From the NCBI RefSeq assembly GCF_009793335.1, contig NZ_WING01000001.1:7316001-7380000 (forward strand): DNA of 64,000 nucleotides, read 5' to 3'. Shown here in pieces: positions 54,912 to 63,042 of the stretch; within the stretch, counting starts at the first letter, position 1; each line of letters opens with the position of its first letter. The notes below the pieces were generated by a model. The model was not told the origin of the DNA. It saw only the letters and a list, made by a program, of their open reading frames with translations, and ran no database searches. The position numbers were made by a program, and so were the translations under genes. Origin of the DNA: Actinomadura sp. J1-007. Its GTDB lineage: Bacteria; Actinomycetota; Actinomycetes; Streptosporangiales; Streptosporangiaceae.

Positions 54912-55532
54912 CTATCGCTTCCGGACGGCGTAGGTCAGGTGCGTCGTCCTGGGGGAGGGCTCGGCGCGGACCTGTTCCAGGGCCACGCGGCTCGCGTCCA
55001 CGCCCTCGAACAGGCGGACTCCGGAGCCGAACAGCACGGGCGACAGCGCGATCGAGAACTCGTCGATCAGTCCGGCGTTCACGTACTCCAGGATCGTCGC
55101 GCCGCCGCCCGAGATGCGGACGTCCCGGTCGCCGGCGGCCTCGCGGGCCTGGTCGAGCGCCGTCTCGATGCCGTCGTTGACGAAGTGGAAGGTGGTCCCG
55201 CCCGGCCGTTCCCAGGGGTCGCGCTTCTCGTGCGTCACGACGAACACCGGCGTGTGGAACGGCGCCTCCTCCGGCCACATCCGCTCACCGGCGTCGAACA
55301 TGCGCTTGCCCATCACGCTCGCGCCGGTGCGTTCGAACGTCTCCCGCACGATGTCGTTGTCGCGCCCCTCCTCGCCGCCTCCGCCGAGCTTGAGGTTCTC
55401 CCGGAAGAACCGCTGCGGGAAGACCCACTGCTGGAGCTCCATCCACTGCCGCCCCATCAGCTCCTCGCTGGACTCGGGCGCGATGAACCCGTCCAGCGAC
55501 ATCGACACGCTGAAGAACACTTTTCCAGCCAT
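54912..55532 (-). CDS. Dihydrofolate reductase-family (RibD C-terminal-like) protein
   Basis: 206 residues. VFFSVSMSLDGFIAPESSEE, GASVMGKRMFDAGERMW and GGGATILEYVNAGLIDEFSI are the conserved blocks of stand-alone RibD_C proteins. Its start overlaps the SRPBCC gene's stop as TGATG; third gene of the ArsR operon. Confidence 0.87.
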   Translation of the reverse strand: MAGKVFFSVSMSLDGFIAPESSEELMGRQWMELQQWVFPQRFFRENLKLGGGGEEGRDNDIVRETFERTGASVMGKRMFDAGERMWPEEAPFHTPVFVVTHEKRDPWERPGGTTFHFVNDGIETALDQAREAAGDRDVRISGGGATILEYVNAGLIDEFSIALSPVLFGSGVRLFEGVDASRVALEQVRAEPSPRTTHLTYAVRKR

Positions 55533-56038
55533 CAGTCCTCAACTCCCTTGCGAACGTTCTCGGTGACGTAGGCGGCCAGGTTGCCCAGGGTCTGCCGGCC
55601 GGCCTCGATCGCGTGGTACTTCTCGATCGCCTCGTCGCGCAGCTCCTTGGTGGGGAACAGCGTGCGCATCTCGATCCGGGTCGCCGCACCGTCGAGCGCG
55701 AACGTCAGGACCGTCTCGAAGGCGTTCGGGTCGCCGGCGGACTCGCCGTGCAGCAGCGCGATCCGCTCCGGCGGGGCGATCTCGGTCCAGGTGATCCACT
55801 CGGGGTAGTCGGTCCCGTCCGGTCCGTGCATCACGAAGTCCCACACCCCGCCGGCGCGGAACTCGAACGCCCGGGTGGTGGTGCTGAACCCCTCCGGCCC
55901 CCACCACCGCGACAGGTGCCGTACCTCGGTGAACGCCTCGAACACCAGCTCCCGCGAGGCGTCGATGACGCGGGAGATGACGACCTCCCGGTCGGCCACC
56001 GCGGACCGCGCCCGCTCTCCTCTTCCGGTATCGCTCAT
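55532..56038 (-). CDS. SRPBCC/AHSA1-type protein
   Basis: 168 residues. VVISRVIDASRELVFEAFTEV and LSRWWGPEGFSTTTRAFEFR are the AHSA1/SRPBCC start, followed by WDFVMHGPDGTDYPEWITW. This ligand-binding fold is commonly cotranscribed with ArsR regulators in actinomycetes. Second gene of the ArsR-SRPBCC-DHFR operon. Confidence 0.88.
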   Translation of the reverse strand: MSDTGRGERARSAVADREVVISRVIDASRELVFEAFTEVRHLSRWWGPEGFSTTTRAFEFRAGGVWDFVMHGPDGTDYPEWITWTEIAPPERIALLHGESAGDPNAFETVLTFALDGAATRIEMRTLFPTKELRDEAIEKYHAIEAGRQTLGNLAAYVTENVRKGVED

Positions 56039-56041
56039 CGG

Positions 56042-56395
56042 CTATTCCTCCCGCCTTTCCTGCTTCAGGTCCCGCACGTACTCCTCCAGCCGGTCGAAGC
56101 TCTCGTTCCAGAACCGCTCGAACCCGCCGGTCCACTCGTGGACGGGCCGCAGCCCGCGGGCGTCAAGGCCGTACAGCCGCTGCTTTCCCACCTTGCGGTC
56201 CCGCACCAACCCGACCTCCCGGAGCACCCGCAGGTGTTTGGACGCCCCGGGCTGGGTCATCCCCAGCTCCCGCGCCAACTCGGTCACCGGCCGCTCGCCC
56301 GCCCGCAGCAGCGCCAGGATCTCCCGGCGCTGCGGCTCGGCGATCGCGTTGAAGACATCCGACGTCGTCGCTGCTCGGGCCATGGCCGCAATCAT
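56042..56395 (-). CDS. ArsR-family transcriptional regulator
   Basis: 117 residues. DVFNAIAEPQRREILALLRAG, TELARELGMTQPGASKHLRVL and the wing VGKQRLYGLDARG form the winged HTH; no metal-binding cysteine motif, so it is the non-metal ArsR type. First gene of the operon with SRPBCC (3-base gap). CATA and TATG half-sites 16-20 bases apart lie just upstream. Confidence 0.9.
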   Translation of the reverse strand: MIAAMARAATTSDVFNAIAEPQRREILALLRAGERPVTELARELGMTQPGASKHLRVLREVGLVRDRKVGKQRLYGLDARGLRPVHEWTGGFERFWNESFDRLEEYVRDLKQERREE

Positions 56396-56412
56396 ATTCC
56401 CATATCGGTATG
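56393..56412. promoter_or_regulatory. AT-rich region before ArsR operon
   Basis: CATAT, CATATC and GGTATG elements in an AT-rich patch directly at the ArsR start. Possible ArsR operator. Confidence 0.3.
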
Positions 56413-56624
56413 CGTCAAACGGAGAGGCGCGCCGTCGTCCAGACCGGGCAACTGCTCGCGCTCGCCGCAGCCGAAGATCGCATCCACTTCGACCCGCGAG
56501 GGCATGGCGGCGGCGACGAAGAACGGCCGGGCCTCGTTCGGAGCCGGAGTGCCGGCGCCGCGGGGCGGGATCGCGCCGACGGCTGTGGTGGGTCGTCGGC
56601 GCGTCCCGGCCCGTGCGGCTTCGT

Positions 56625-57386
56625 TCAGGCGGCGGCGCCGCCGTCGATGACGAGGTCGGCGCCGACGAGGAAGGCCGCTTGGGGCGAGGCCAGGTACAGC
56701 ACGGCCGCGGTGACCTCTTCCAGGGCGCCCACGCGTCCGGCCGGGAGCTGGCGGGCGTAGCGTTCGTCGCGGTCGGCGCGGGTCTCGCCCGGGTTGTACG
56801 ACATCGCGGTGTCGATGGGGCCGGGGCTGACGGCGTTGACGCGGATGCCCTCGTGGACGTGGTCGAGTGCGGCGTTGCGGGTCAGGGCGCTGACCGCGGC
56901 CTTCGTCGCTCCGTAGGCCCCGGTTCCGGGGACCCGGACGTGGGCGCCGAGCGTCGAGGAGAGGTTGACGATGGCGCCTCCGCCGTTGCGCCGCATGGAC
57001 GCGATCTGGTGCTTCATCGAGACCATGGTGCCGGTGAGGTTGACCGCGATCAGGGTCGCCCACTCGTCCTCGTCGATGTCGCCCACGGGGCCCGCGGCGG
57101 TGAGCAGGCCGGCGGCGTTCACGGCGATGTCGAGTCCTCCGTGGTGCCGGACGGTCGCGGCCACGAGCCGGGCGACCTGGGCGGAGTCGGTGACGTCGGT
57201 CGGGATCGCGGTGGCGTGCCCGCCCTCGGCCTCGATGCGCGCGACGGTCCGTTCCAGCGATCGCGGGCTGCGGCCGGCGACGACGACCCTCGCACCCTCG
57301 CGGGCGAAGGCGCGGGCGACGTCCTGGCCGATGCCGGAACCGCCGCCGGTGACCAGAGCGGTCCTGCCTGGGAAACGTGCGGTCAT
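56625..57386 (-). CDS. SDR-family oxidoreductase
   Basis: 253 residues from ATG at 57386, overlapping the MFS stop as ATGA. TGGGSGIGQDVARAF is the cofactor motif, NLSSTLGAH supplies the Ser and YGATKAAVSAL the Tyr and Lys of the catalytic triad, with NAVSPGPIDT afterwards. NAD(P)-dependent alcohol/ketone oxidoreductase; substrate unknown. Operon with the MFS exporter. Confidence 0.92.
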   Translation of the reverse strand: MTARFPGRTALVTGGGSGIGQDVARAFAREGARVVVAGRSPRSLERTVARIEAEGGHATAIPTDVTDSAQVARLVAATVRHHGGLDIAVNAAGLLTAAGPVGDIDEDEWATLIAVNLTGTMVSMKHQIASMRRNGGGAIVNLSSTLGAHVRVPGTGAYGATKAAVSALTRNAALDHVHEGIRVNAVSPGPIDTAMSYNPGETRADRDERYARQLPAGRVGALEEVTAAVLYLASPQAAFLVGADLVIDGGAAA

Positions 57387-58774
57387 GACTGTCCTTCCGA
57401 GTTGGTGATCACGAGGTCGGGGGCGCGGCCGGAGACCCGGCGGGGCAGTCTCCCGGCGGCGAGCGCGGCGAGGGCGAACGCGGCGGCGTCGAGCACGAGG
57501 GCCTTGGCGAAGCCGTCGGCGCCGGCGAACAGCGTGCCCGCGACCGCGATGCCCAGGGCGCCGCCGATGTTGAGGACGGTGGGCAGCAGGCCCGACGCGG
57601 AGCCGATCGCCTCGGGCGTGACGTTCGCCAGGACGATCGAGAACCCGGCGGCCGTGAACAGCCCGAACGCGGAGCCGCCGGCCAGCAGCGGACCGGCGAG
57701 CAGCCACGGACGCTCCCCGACGCCCGCGGCGACGGCGACGGCGAGCGCCGCCATCACGGTGGCCAGCGCGGCTCCCGAGGCGATGAGCAGCCGGTGCCCG
57801 TAGCGTTCGGCCAGCCGGGCCGATGCCCGCGAACCCGCGATGGCGGCCACCGCGAAGGGCGCGAACGTCAGCCCGGCCGCGAGCGCGCTGCGGCCGTTGT
57901 CCTGGAGGTGGACGGAGAAGAAGTAGGAGAACGAGGAGATCCCCACGTAGAACAGCAGGACGACCGCCAGGCCGCTGGTCGCGCTGCGATCGCGCAGCAG
58001 GCTGGGGTGCAGGAGCGTCTCGCGCCCCGTTCGGCCGCGGCGGGCCTGCACCACGGCGAAGGCGGCCAGAACGACGGCGGAGCCGCCCAGGCTGAGCCAC
58101 GTCCAGGCGGGCCATCCCCGCTGCTGCCCCAGCGCCAGCGGCAGCACCAGCAGGCCCAGCCCGACCGTGACCAGCGCCGCGCCCGTCCGGTCGATCCGGC
58201 CGGCCTCGCCGCGCGCGGCGGGCAGGATCCCCGCCGCCGCCAGGACGGCGACGCCGACGGGCACGTTGACCAGGAAGATCAGCCGCCACCCGAGCCCGCC
58301 GAGGTCGGCGGTCACCAGCAGGCCGCCCAGGACCGGCCCCGCGATGGAGGCGATCCCCATCGTCGCGCCGTACAGCCCGAAGACCCGGTCCCGGGCCGCG
58401 CCGGCGTACGAGGTCTGGACGACCGACAGGACCTGCGGGTTCATCAGCGCCCCGCCGATGCCCTGGACGACGCGGGCCGCGATCAGGACCTGGACGTCCG
58501 GGGCCAGCGCGCACACGGCGGACGCGGCGGTGAACACGGCCATCCCGGCCACGAACAGGCGGCGGTAGCCGAAGCGGTCGCCGAGCCGCGCCGCGCAGAT
58601 CAGCGTGCACGCGTAGGCGAGCACGTAGCCGGCGACGACCAGCTCGACGGTTCCCGGCCCGGCGTCCAGGTCCCGCCGCATCGACGGCACGGCGACGTGC
58701 ACGATCGTCACGTCCAGCAGTTCCATGAAGGTCGCGGCCAGGATCACCGGCAGGAGCAGGGGGGAGGGGCGCAT
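57383..58774 (-). CDS. MFS drug exporter (DHA2-like)
   Basis: 463 residues with about 14 hydrophobic helices. LMELLDVTIVHVAVPSMRRDL (motif D1), RLGDRFGYRRLFVAGM (motif A) and the motif C stretch GIASIAGPVLGGLLV are present. Proton-driven export of drugs or metabolites. The gene is preceded by an operator-like site shared with the TetR gene. Confidence 0.9.
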   Translation of the reverse strand: MRPSPLLLPVILAATFMELLDVTIVHVAVPSMRRDLDAGPGTVELVVAGYVLAYACTLICAARLGDRFGYRRLFVAGMAVFTAASAVCALAPDVQVLIAARVVQGIGGALMNPQVLSVVQTSYAGAARDRVFGLYGATMGIASIAGPVLGGLLVTADLGGLGWRLIFLVNVPVGVAVLAAAGILPAARGEAGRIDRTGAALVTVGLGLLVLPLALGQQRGWPAWTWLSLGGSAVVLAAFAVVQARRGRTGRETLLHPSLLRDRSATSGLAVVLLFYVGISSFSYFFSVHLQDNGRSALAAGLTFAPFAVAAIAGSRASARLAERYGHRLLIASGAALATVMAALAVAVAAGVGERPWLLAGPLLAGGSAFGLFTAAGFSIVLANVTPEAIGSASGLLPTVLNIGGALGIAVAGTLFAGADGFAKALVLDAAAFALAALAAGRLPRRVSGRAPDLVITNSEGQS

Positions 58775-58790
58775 GCGGCCACCATTCTTG

Positions 58791-58802
58791 ACTAGACAGT
58801 CC
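58791..58802. promoter_or_regulatory. TetR operator-like site (copy 1)
   Basis: GACTAGACAGTC, 16 bases upstream of the MFS start. On the minus strand it reads CGGACTGTCTAGTCAA, matching the site before the TetR gene as CGGACTNNNNAGTCAA. Confidence 0.65.
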
Positions 58803-58844
58803 GAAATCAGGGCAGGCGGAAGGGCGGCGGGACGGCGGGAGGGG

Positions 58845-59438
58845 TCAGCGCAGCGCGGCCAGCGTCACGCCGATCACGTCGCGCAGTTCCTCGGCGTCCG
58901 CTCCCATGCGCGCGGTCACCTGCAAACCGCGCAGGGAGTTGGCGAGGTACCGGGCCAGCGGGCGAAGGTCCCGGTGCCGCGCGGACAGCTCACCGCGCGC
59001 CCGGCTCCGTTCCAGTGCGGCGAGGAACGCCTGCTCGGTGCGCTCGGCGCTCCGCGCCACCCGGTCGGCCGCCCGGGCGTCCCGCCCGGCCAGCTCGACC
59101 GCGGTGTTGACCATGAGGCAGCCGGGCCGCCAGGCGTCCGACCCCCCGCCCGCCCGAGCGCCGATCACCGAGCCGAAGACCCGCTCGATGGCCCGGAGCC
59201 CCGGCTCGTCCCCTTCCAGGACCGCGATCACTTCCTCGCCCAGCCGCCGGTCGTACCGTTCCAGCGCGGCCAGGAACAGCGCGTGCTTGTCCCCGAAGGT
59301 GTCGTACAGGCTCTGCCGCTTGATCTTCAAGCGCGCCAGCAGGTCGTCCACCGAGGTGGCGGCGTAGCCCCGCTCCCGGAACACCTCGACCGCGAGATCG
59401 AGGACCGCGTCCGGATCGAAGCCCTTCGTCCGTGCCAT
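58845..59438 (-). CDS. TetR-family transcriptional regulator
   Basis: 197 residues from ATG at 59438. HTH: AVLDLAVEVFRERGYAATSVDD and LLARLKIKRQSLYDTFGDKHAL. The C-terminal domain (TetR_C_33-like, with CLMVNTAVELA) binds a ligand. Shares a 12-base operator-like motif with the MFS-SDR promoter, so it likely represses both. Confidence 0.9.
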   Translation of the reverse strand: MARTKGFDPDAVLDLAVEVFRERGYAATSVDDLLARLKIKRQSLYDTFGDKHALFLAALERYDRRLGEEVIAVLEGDEPGLRAIERVFGSVIGARAGGGSDAWRPGCLMVNTAVELAGRDARAADRVARSAERTEQAFLAALERSRARGELSARHRDLRPLARYLANSLRGLQVTARMGADAEELRDVIGVTLAALR

Positions 59439-59460
59439 GCCCCCACCCAAACACTTTCCG

Positions 59461-59472
59461 GACTACACAGTC
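59461..59472. promoter_or_regulatory. TetR operator-like site (copy 2)
   Basis: GACTACACAGTC, 22 bases upstream of the TetR start, preceded by TTTCCG and followed by AAAAT, matching copy 1 at ten of twelve positions and in its flanks. Confidence 0.65.
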
Positions 59473-60021
59473 AAAATAAACACCGAGCACGAGCCCCCAG
59501 CCACGGCACGTGAGCGATTGACCGCGCCCCGCGTCCCATGGCCGCCGCCCAGCCTCCCCATCACAGCGGGGGCAGCCGAACGCCCGCGCAAAGCGTGGCG
59601 TCCCGTGGCGACCAGCCGCCGTGGGGCCGCATCGCGGGCAGACCGGACCGGCCCCGCCTCTGGCCACGTCCAGCAGGCGGTCTCGGCGGCCGACCACGGG
59701 CTGACAGGCGAACGTGCTGCTGTCCGCGGCGACCGGCGAGGTCAACCGTACGCCCGAGCAGGACGGCGGACGTGGCGAGCGGCCGCACAGTACACCCGCG
59801 GCCTGCGCCGGCTCTCCGCCCGACCCGCTGTTCCCGGCGCGTCTCCTCCCGACGTGAACGCCACCCCGGCCACGGAGTCGGCGACGCGCGCCGGTCCTGT
59901 CGGGAATACTTGTCGGTACGCCGGTCCACGGCGGCCAGGTGCTCGGGGACCGGCGGTCGGCCGGTAAGGGAGTCATAGAGGTGCGCGGCGACGGGGTCCG
60001 GTTCGGCCGGGTCGGCTACCC
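59473..60021. other. Intergenic region
   Basis: About 550 bases, GC-rich, without gene-like frames of known family. Minus-strand frames show some CxxC pairs (CPRCG, CPRCD around 59560-59640), but they are short and overlap the TetR promoter, so I do not call a gene. Confidence 0.4.
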
Positions 60022-60711
60022 ATGAGCGGCTACGGCATCTCCCGCCAGGACGTACGCGCTTGGCCTACCGATCCGGAGGCCGCGGAGGCGCTGTCGAGCT
60101 ACCTTGACGGTCTATGCGCCGCCCCGTCCGGGGAGTCAGGTGAGGTGCTGTCGGGCGAGCTGATGGATTTTCGTGGAGCGGACCTCAGTCAGCCCATGCT
60201 CGATGGTGCGTTTCTGTTCAACACAGACCTATCGGGAGTGCGGCTGGTCGGCGCGTCACTGGACCGCGCGAACCTCAGCGGCGCCATTCTGCATGGGGCT
60301 GATCTGACCGGCGCGAATCTGACCAAGGCCGAAGCCGTCGAATGCGATGCCCGGCACGCCACTTTTGCCGCGGCGACTCTCTTCGCGGTCAACTTCGTAG
60401 GTGCGGACCTGCGGTCCGCGGATCTGCGTTCCGCGATCATGAACTCGGCCTCACTGGGCTGGACGCGACTCGACGGCGCCGACCTTCGCAGCGCCTCCTT
60501 GCGCTTCTGTCGCTTCGGCCGCCGTGATCAAAACGCGACGGCGCTGGCAGGAGCACGCATCGCCAACTGCGCACTCGACGACGCGACCGGGTTCATCACC
60601 GGCCCAGTCGATGTCGGTGAGAAGGCACCGCAGCTGATCGACGGGACCGAACTGCAAGCATGGCTCCAAGCCAGGGGCGCCCCAAAGATCACCGCCGTCG
60701 CGCGAGCATGA
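60022..60711 (+). CDS. Pentapeptide-repeat protein
   Basis: 229 residues with about 20 tandem A(D/N)LXX repeats from residue 48 to about 190 (FRGADLSQPMLDGAF, ANLSGAILHGADLTGANLTK, ADLRSADLRSAIMNSA). They should fold into a right-handed quadrilateral helix. Some such proteins mimic DNA and protect gyrase, but most are of unknown role. N-terminal 45 residues are not repeat. Confidence 0.9.
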   Translation: MSGYGISRQDVRAWPTDPEAAEALSSYLDGLCAAPSGESGEVLSGELMDFRGADLSQPMLDGAFLFNTDLSGVRLVGASLDRANLSGAILHGADLTGANLTKAEAVECDARHATFAAATLFAVNFVGADLRSADLRSAIMNSASLGWTRLDGADLRSASLRFCRFGRRDQNATALAGARIANCALDDATGFITGPVDVGEKAPQLIDGTELQAWLQARGAPKITAVARA

Positions 60712-60768
60712 GGTCGGCTAGGCGGCTCCCGGGGCCTCCCAGCACATGGCGCAACAGCGTTCGCCCAG

Positions 60769-60936
60769 CTACACGGACTGGGCGGCGGTGCTGGCCTCGC
60801 CTACGGGCTTCAGCCCGGACGGGTCGGCGTCGAGCGCGTCAAGGGCAGTACGCAGCAGCGGCTGGCTGTTTGTGAGGACGACCCGTACTGGCGTCCGAGC
60901 GTTGTGGCTGGTTTCTGTCGGGCAGGCGTTCAGGGT
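60769..60936 (-). pseudogene. Response-regulator receiver-like fragment
   Basis: Minus-strand frame without a clear start, ending at TAG 60769-60771, reads TPVRVVLTNSQPLLRTALDA and SGLKPVGEASTAAQSV. This resembles the first 50 residues of NarL/LuxR-type receiver domains (VRVLLADDQPLLR... VGEA), but lacks the acidic pair. Very weak, could be chance. Confidence 0.25.
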
Positions 60937-61060
60937 GACACCTCCCTTGGCCCTTCTGCTCGACCTTGCGGAACAGGCGGGTCAGCACGAAGACCACGCC
61001 GAGCGCGGCGAACAGCAGCACGGCGATGAGCGCGCCTGCTCCTATGGTGATGGCATCCAT
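60839..61060 (-). pseudogene. Flotillin (YqiK-like) N-terminal fragment
   Basis: From ATG at 61060: MDAITIGAGALIAVLLFAALG then VVFVLTRLFRKVEQ, the membrane anchor and start of SPFH/flotillin proteins. The rest is not flotillin and stops at 60839, so about 95% of a normal flotillin is missing. It follows a DUF1449 gene, the usual partner of flotillins (YqiJ-YqiK). Confidence 0.5.
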
Positions 61061-61117
61061 CGAAGATCCCTGTCTGTGGGGGCTGGGCAAGGGGGGACGC
61101 GGGGCGGCGGACCGGCG

Positions 61118-61857
61118 CTAGCCGAACGGACCGTCAGCCGGACGGGGGGCCAGCTCTAGCCGAACGGGGGCCAGCTCTAGCCGGAACGGGCCGTGCGGCG
61201 GGGCGTCGTGCGGCGGTGTGTCGTACGGCATGATCAGGAAGCACTCGCGGGTCGTGTCGTAGTCGACGATCGGGGCGGTGCTGGCCGCCGTGAGGCCGGT
61301 GCCGGCCGCGTCTCCCGCGACCGGGACGTTCCGTCCGGCCGCCGGGCCGGGCCTGGACGATCGCCGACGAGCCGTCGGCCGCGTTGGCCTCGGCCTGGTC
61401 GAAGTCCGGCCCGACGTGCCCGGTGCGGACGATGCACACCACGCCCGCGAAGTCGCGGCGGGACGGCCCGGCGGCGGACTGGAAGACCTGGCGCAACGGC
61501 AGTACCAGCGCGCGCGGCGACCGTCGGGGATGCGAGCAGCACCATGACCGCGAGCATCGCGTGCACCGCGCCGCCGATGCTGTGGACCAGCACGGAACCC
61601 ACCAAGCTCGCGAACCAGCCGAGCATGATGAGCAGCGACAGCGCCATCGTCGCCGGGGCGCCGCCGAGCCCCGCGCCGTCCAGCAGGTCGTCGGCGCCCT
61701 CGCCGTCGACACCGGCCCCTGTGTCGGCATCGGCGTCGAGGGCGTCGACTCCCAGGCCACCGAGCAGGACCACGGTCCAGGACCCGGCGACCACCAGCGG
61801 CGTGAAGCTGAACAACGCCACTGGAAAACTCAAGACGGCATTAATGAATTGGCCCAT
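61118..61857 (-). pseudogene. DUF1449/OB-fold (YqiJ-like) membrane protein, frameshifted
   Basis: ATG 61857. First frame: membrane segments QFINAVLSFPVALFSFTPLV and MALSLLIMLGWFASLVGSVL. After about 61510 a second frame continues VLPLRQVFQSAAGPSRRDFA then GVVCIVRTGHVGPDFDQAEA, the OB-fold region, and after about 61345 a third frame ends with STAPIVDYDTTRECFLIMPY. The shifts lie at a GC repeat and a GGG run. YqiJ-like proteins work with flotillin in membrane homeostasis. The C-terminus is extended by a repeated LELAP. Confidence 0.6.
61146..61186 (+). repeat. Tandem 20-21-base repeat
   Basis: Two copies of GGGGCCAGCTCTAGCCG(G)AACGG, forming the repeated LELAP end of the DUF1449 reading frame and containing CTAG. 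Confidence 0.6.
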
Positions 61858-62395
61858 GGGTGCGCGCTTTTCTGCGTTGATCGCATGGGCGATGGGGCCT
61901 CGCGCGGGGGAGGGCGAGGTCAGAAGAAAGGAATGAGCGGACGGCTCAGACGAGGCGCGAGTGACCGGGAACGGTCAGCGGCTATCCGGGAACGGGAACG
62001 CCTCGGACAGGCAAGGATGTGGCAACGGGCTGCGGAAGCGGCGTCGCGTTGAGGGGGCCACACGCTGCGGCTCAGCAGCGGGAACGGTGGTCCTGGTAGG
62101 GCTCATCGGCTTCTCCCGGTCGGGGACGCGCTCGTATAGCGCATCTGAATCGCCGACCAGTCTTCCCGGCACACCGGGGGATACATTAGCGCGTTCTTTA
62201 TGCTGGGTAAAGGGTTCTCCTTCCGTGGGCGGCGTGCAGAGAGCCGCCCCGAGTGGAGTACGGAGAATGGTGCGGGCACTGTCGCCGCAGGTGAACGCGC
62301 TGTCGGCGCCGACGCGGGCCGTTCGACGAATGGGGGTTCGGAGCGGCCAGGGGCGGGGGCCACGCTGCGACGGACGTCCGGGCGAAGGCGGAGGC
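61858..62395. other. Intergenic region
   Basis: About 540 bases before the CBS gene. AT-richer patch around 62130-62220 may hold a promoter. No gene recognised. Confidence 0.35.
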
Positions 62396-62857
62396 TCAGG
62401 CGGAGGGGAGCAGGCGCGTGAGCAGGTGCGCGACGGTGACCACGCCGATCACGGGGGCGTCGGTCCGGCGCGGATCGCCGGAGACGGCGGCGATGGGGCT
62501 GCCGGTGCGGGCCATCACGCTGGCGATCTCGATGGCGGTGGCCTCGGCGTCGACGGCGGGCAGCGGCGTCCGGTGCTCGGCGAGCAGGTCGGCGACGGTC
62601 CTGCCGGCGAGCTGGTCGCAGAGTTCGTCGTCGTGGATCTCGTCGTAGACGCGCGCGAGCGCGGGGTCGTCTTGGACGTAGCGCGGGATGACGTACCCGA
62701 GGAGCTGCGCTCCGGGCAGGACCGCCTTGGGCCGTTCCTCGCCGTCGACGACGATCAGGCCGGGCAGGTCGTGCTCGGCCAGCAGGCGGGCAGCCTCCAG
62801 GACTCCGGTGGCCGGGGTCACGGTGGGGTACCGGACGGCGAGTTCACGGGCGCGCAC
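62396..62857 (-). CDS. CBS-domain-pair protein
   Basis: 153 residues from GTG at 62857. Two CBS domains: YPTVTPATGVLEAARLLAEH, LPGLIVVDGEERPKAVLPGA and RTPLPAVDAEATAIEIASVM, APVIGVVTVAHLL. CBS pairs bind adenosine nucleotides and regulate partner proteins. It is divergent from the cation:proton antiporter at 63043, which suggests joint regulation. Confidence 0.9.
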   Translation of the reverse strand: MRARELAVRYPTVTPATGVLEAARLLAEHDLPGLIVVDGEERPKAVLPGAQLLGYVIPRYVQDDPALARVYDEIHDDELCDQLAGRTVADLLAEHRTPLPAVDAEATAIEIASVMARTGSPIAAVSGDPRRTDAPVIGVVTVAHLLTRLLPSA

Positions 62858-63042
62858 GTTTCGACGTTATACCAGGTCGGAACGTTGTTCTCGGGGGCTC
62901 ATCGGAGCGGCGGGACGGGGCGTCGCGTGGAGAACGCGTCAGAATCCCGTTAAGGTCGGTCTCTGGTGCGCCGGGAAGTCTGGTCGGCAGTGTCGTTTTC
63001 ACGTCCTGCGCGACCGAACCCCGGGAAGGGGCCGGCCCACCG

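Noticed and set aside
56625..58610. Fusion of MFS-like and SDR sequence in one frame
   Set aside because: The upstream part is an out-of-frame reading of the MFS gene. The SDR starts at 57386 with an ATGA overlap.
59560..59700. CxxC-rich minus-strand frame (CPRCG, CPRCD)
   Set aside because: Short, overlaps the TetR promoter region and lacks a start or ribosome site.
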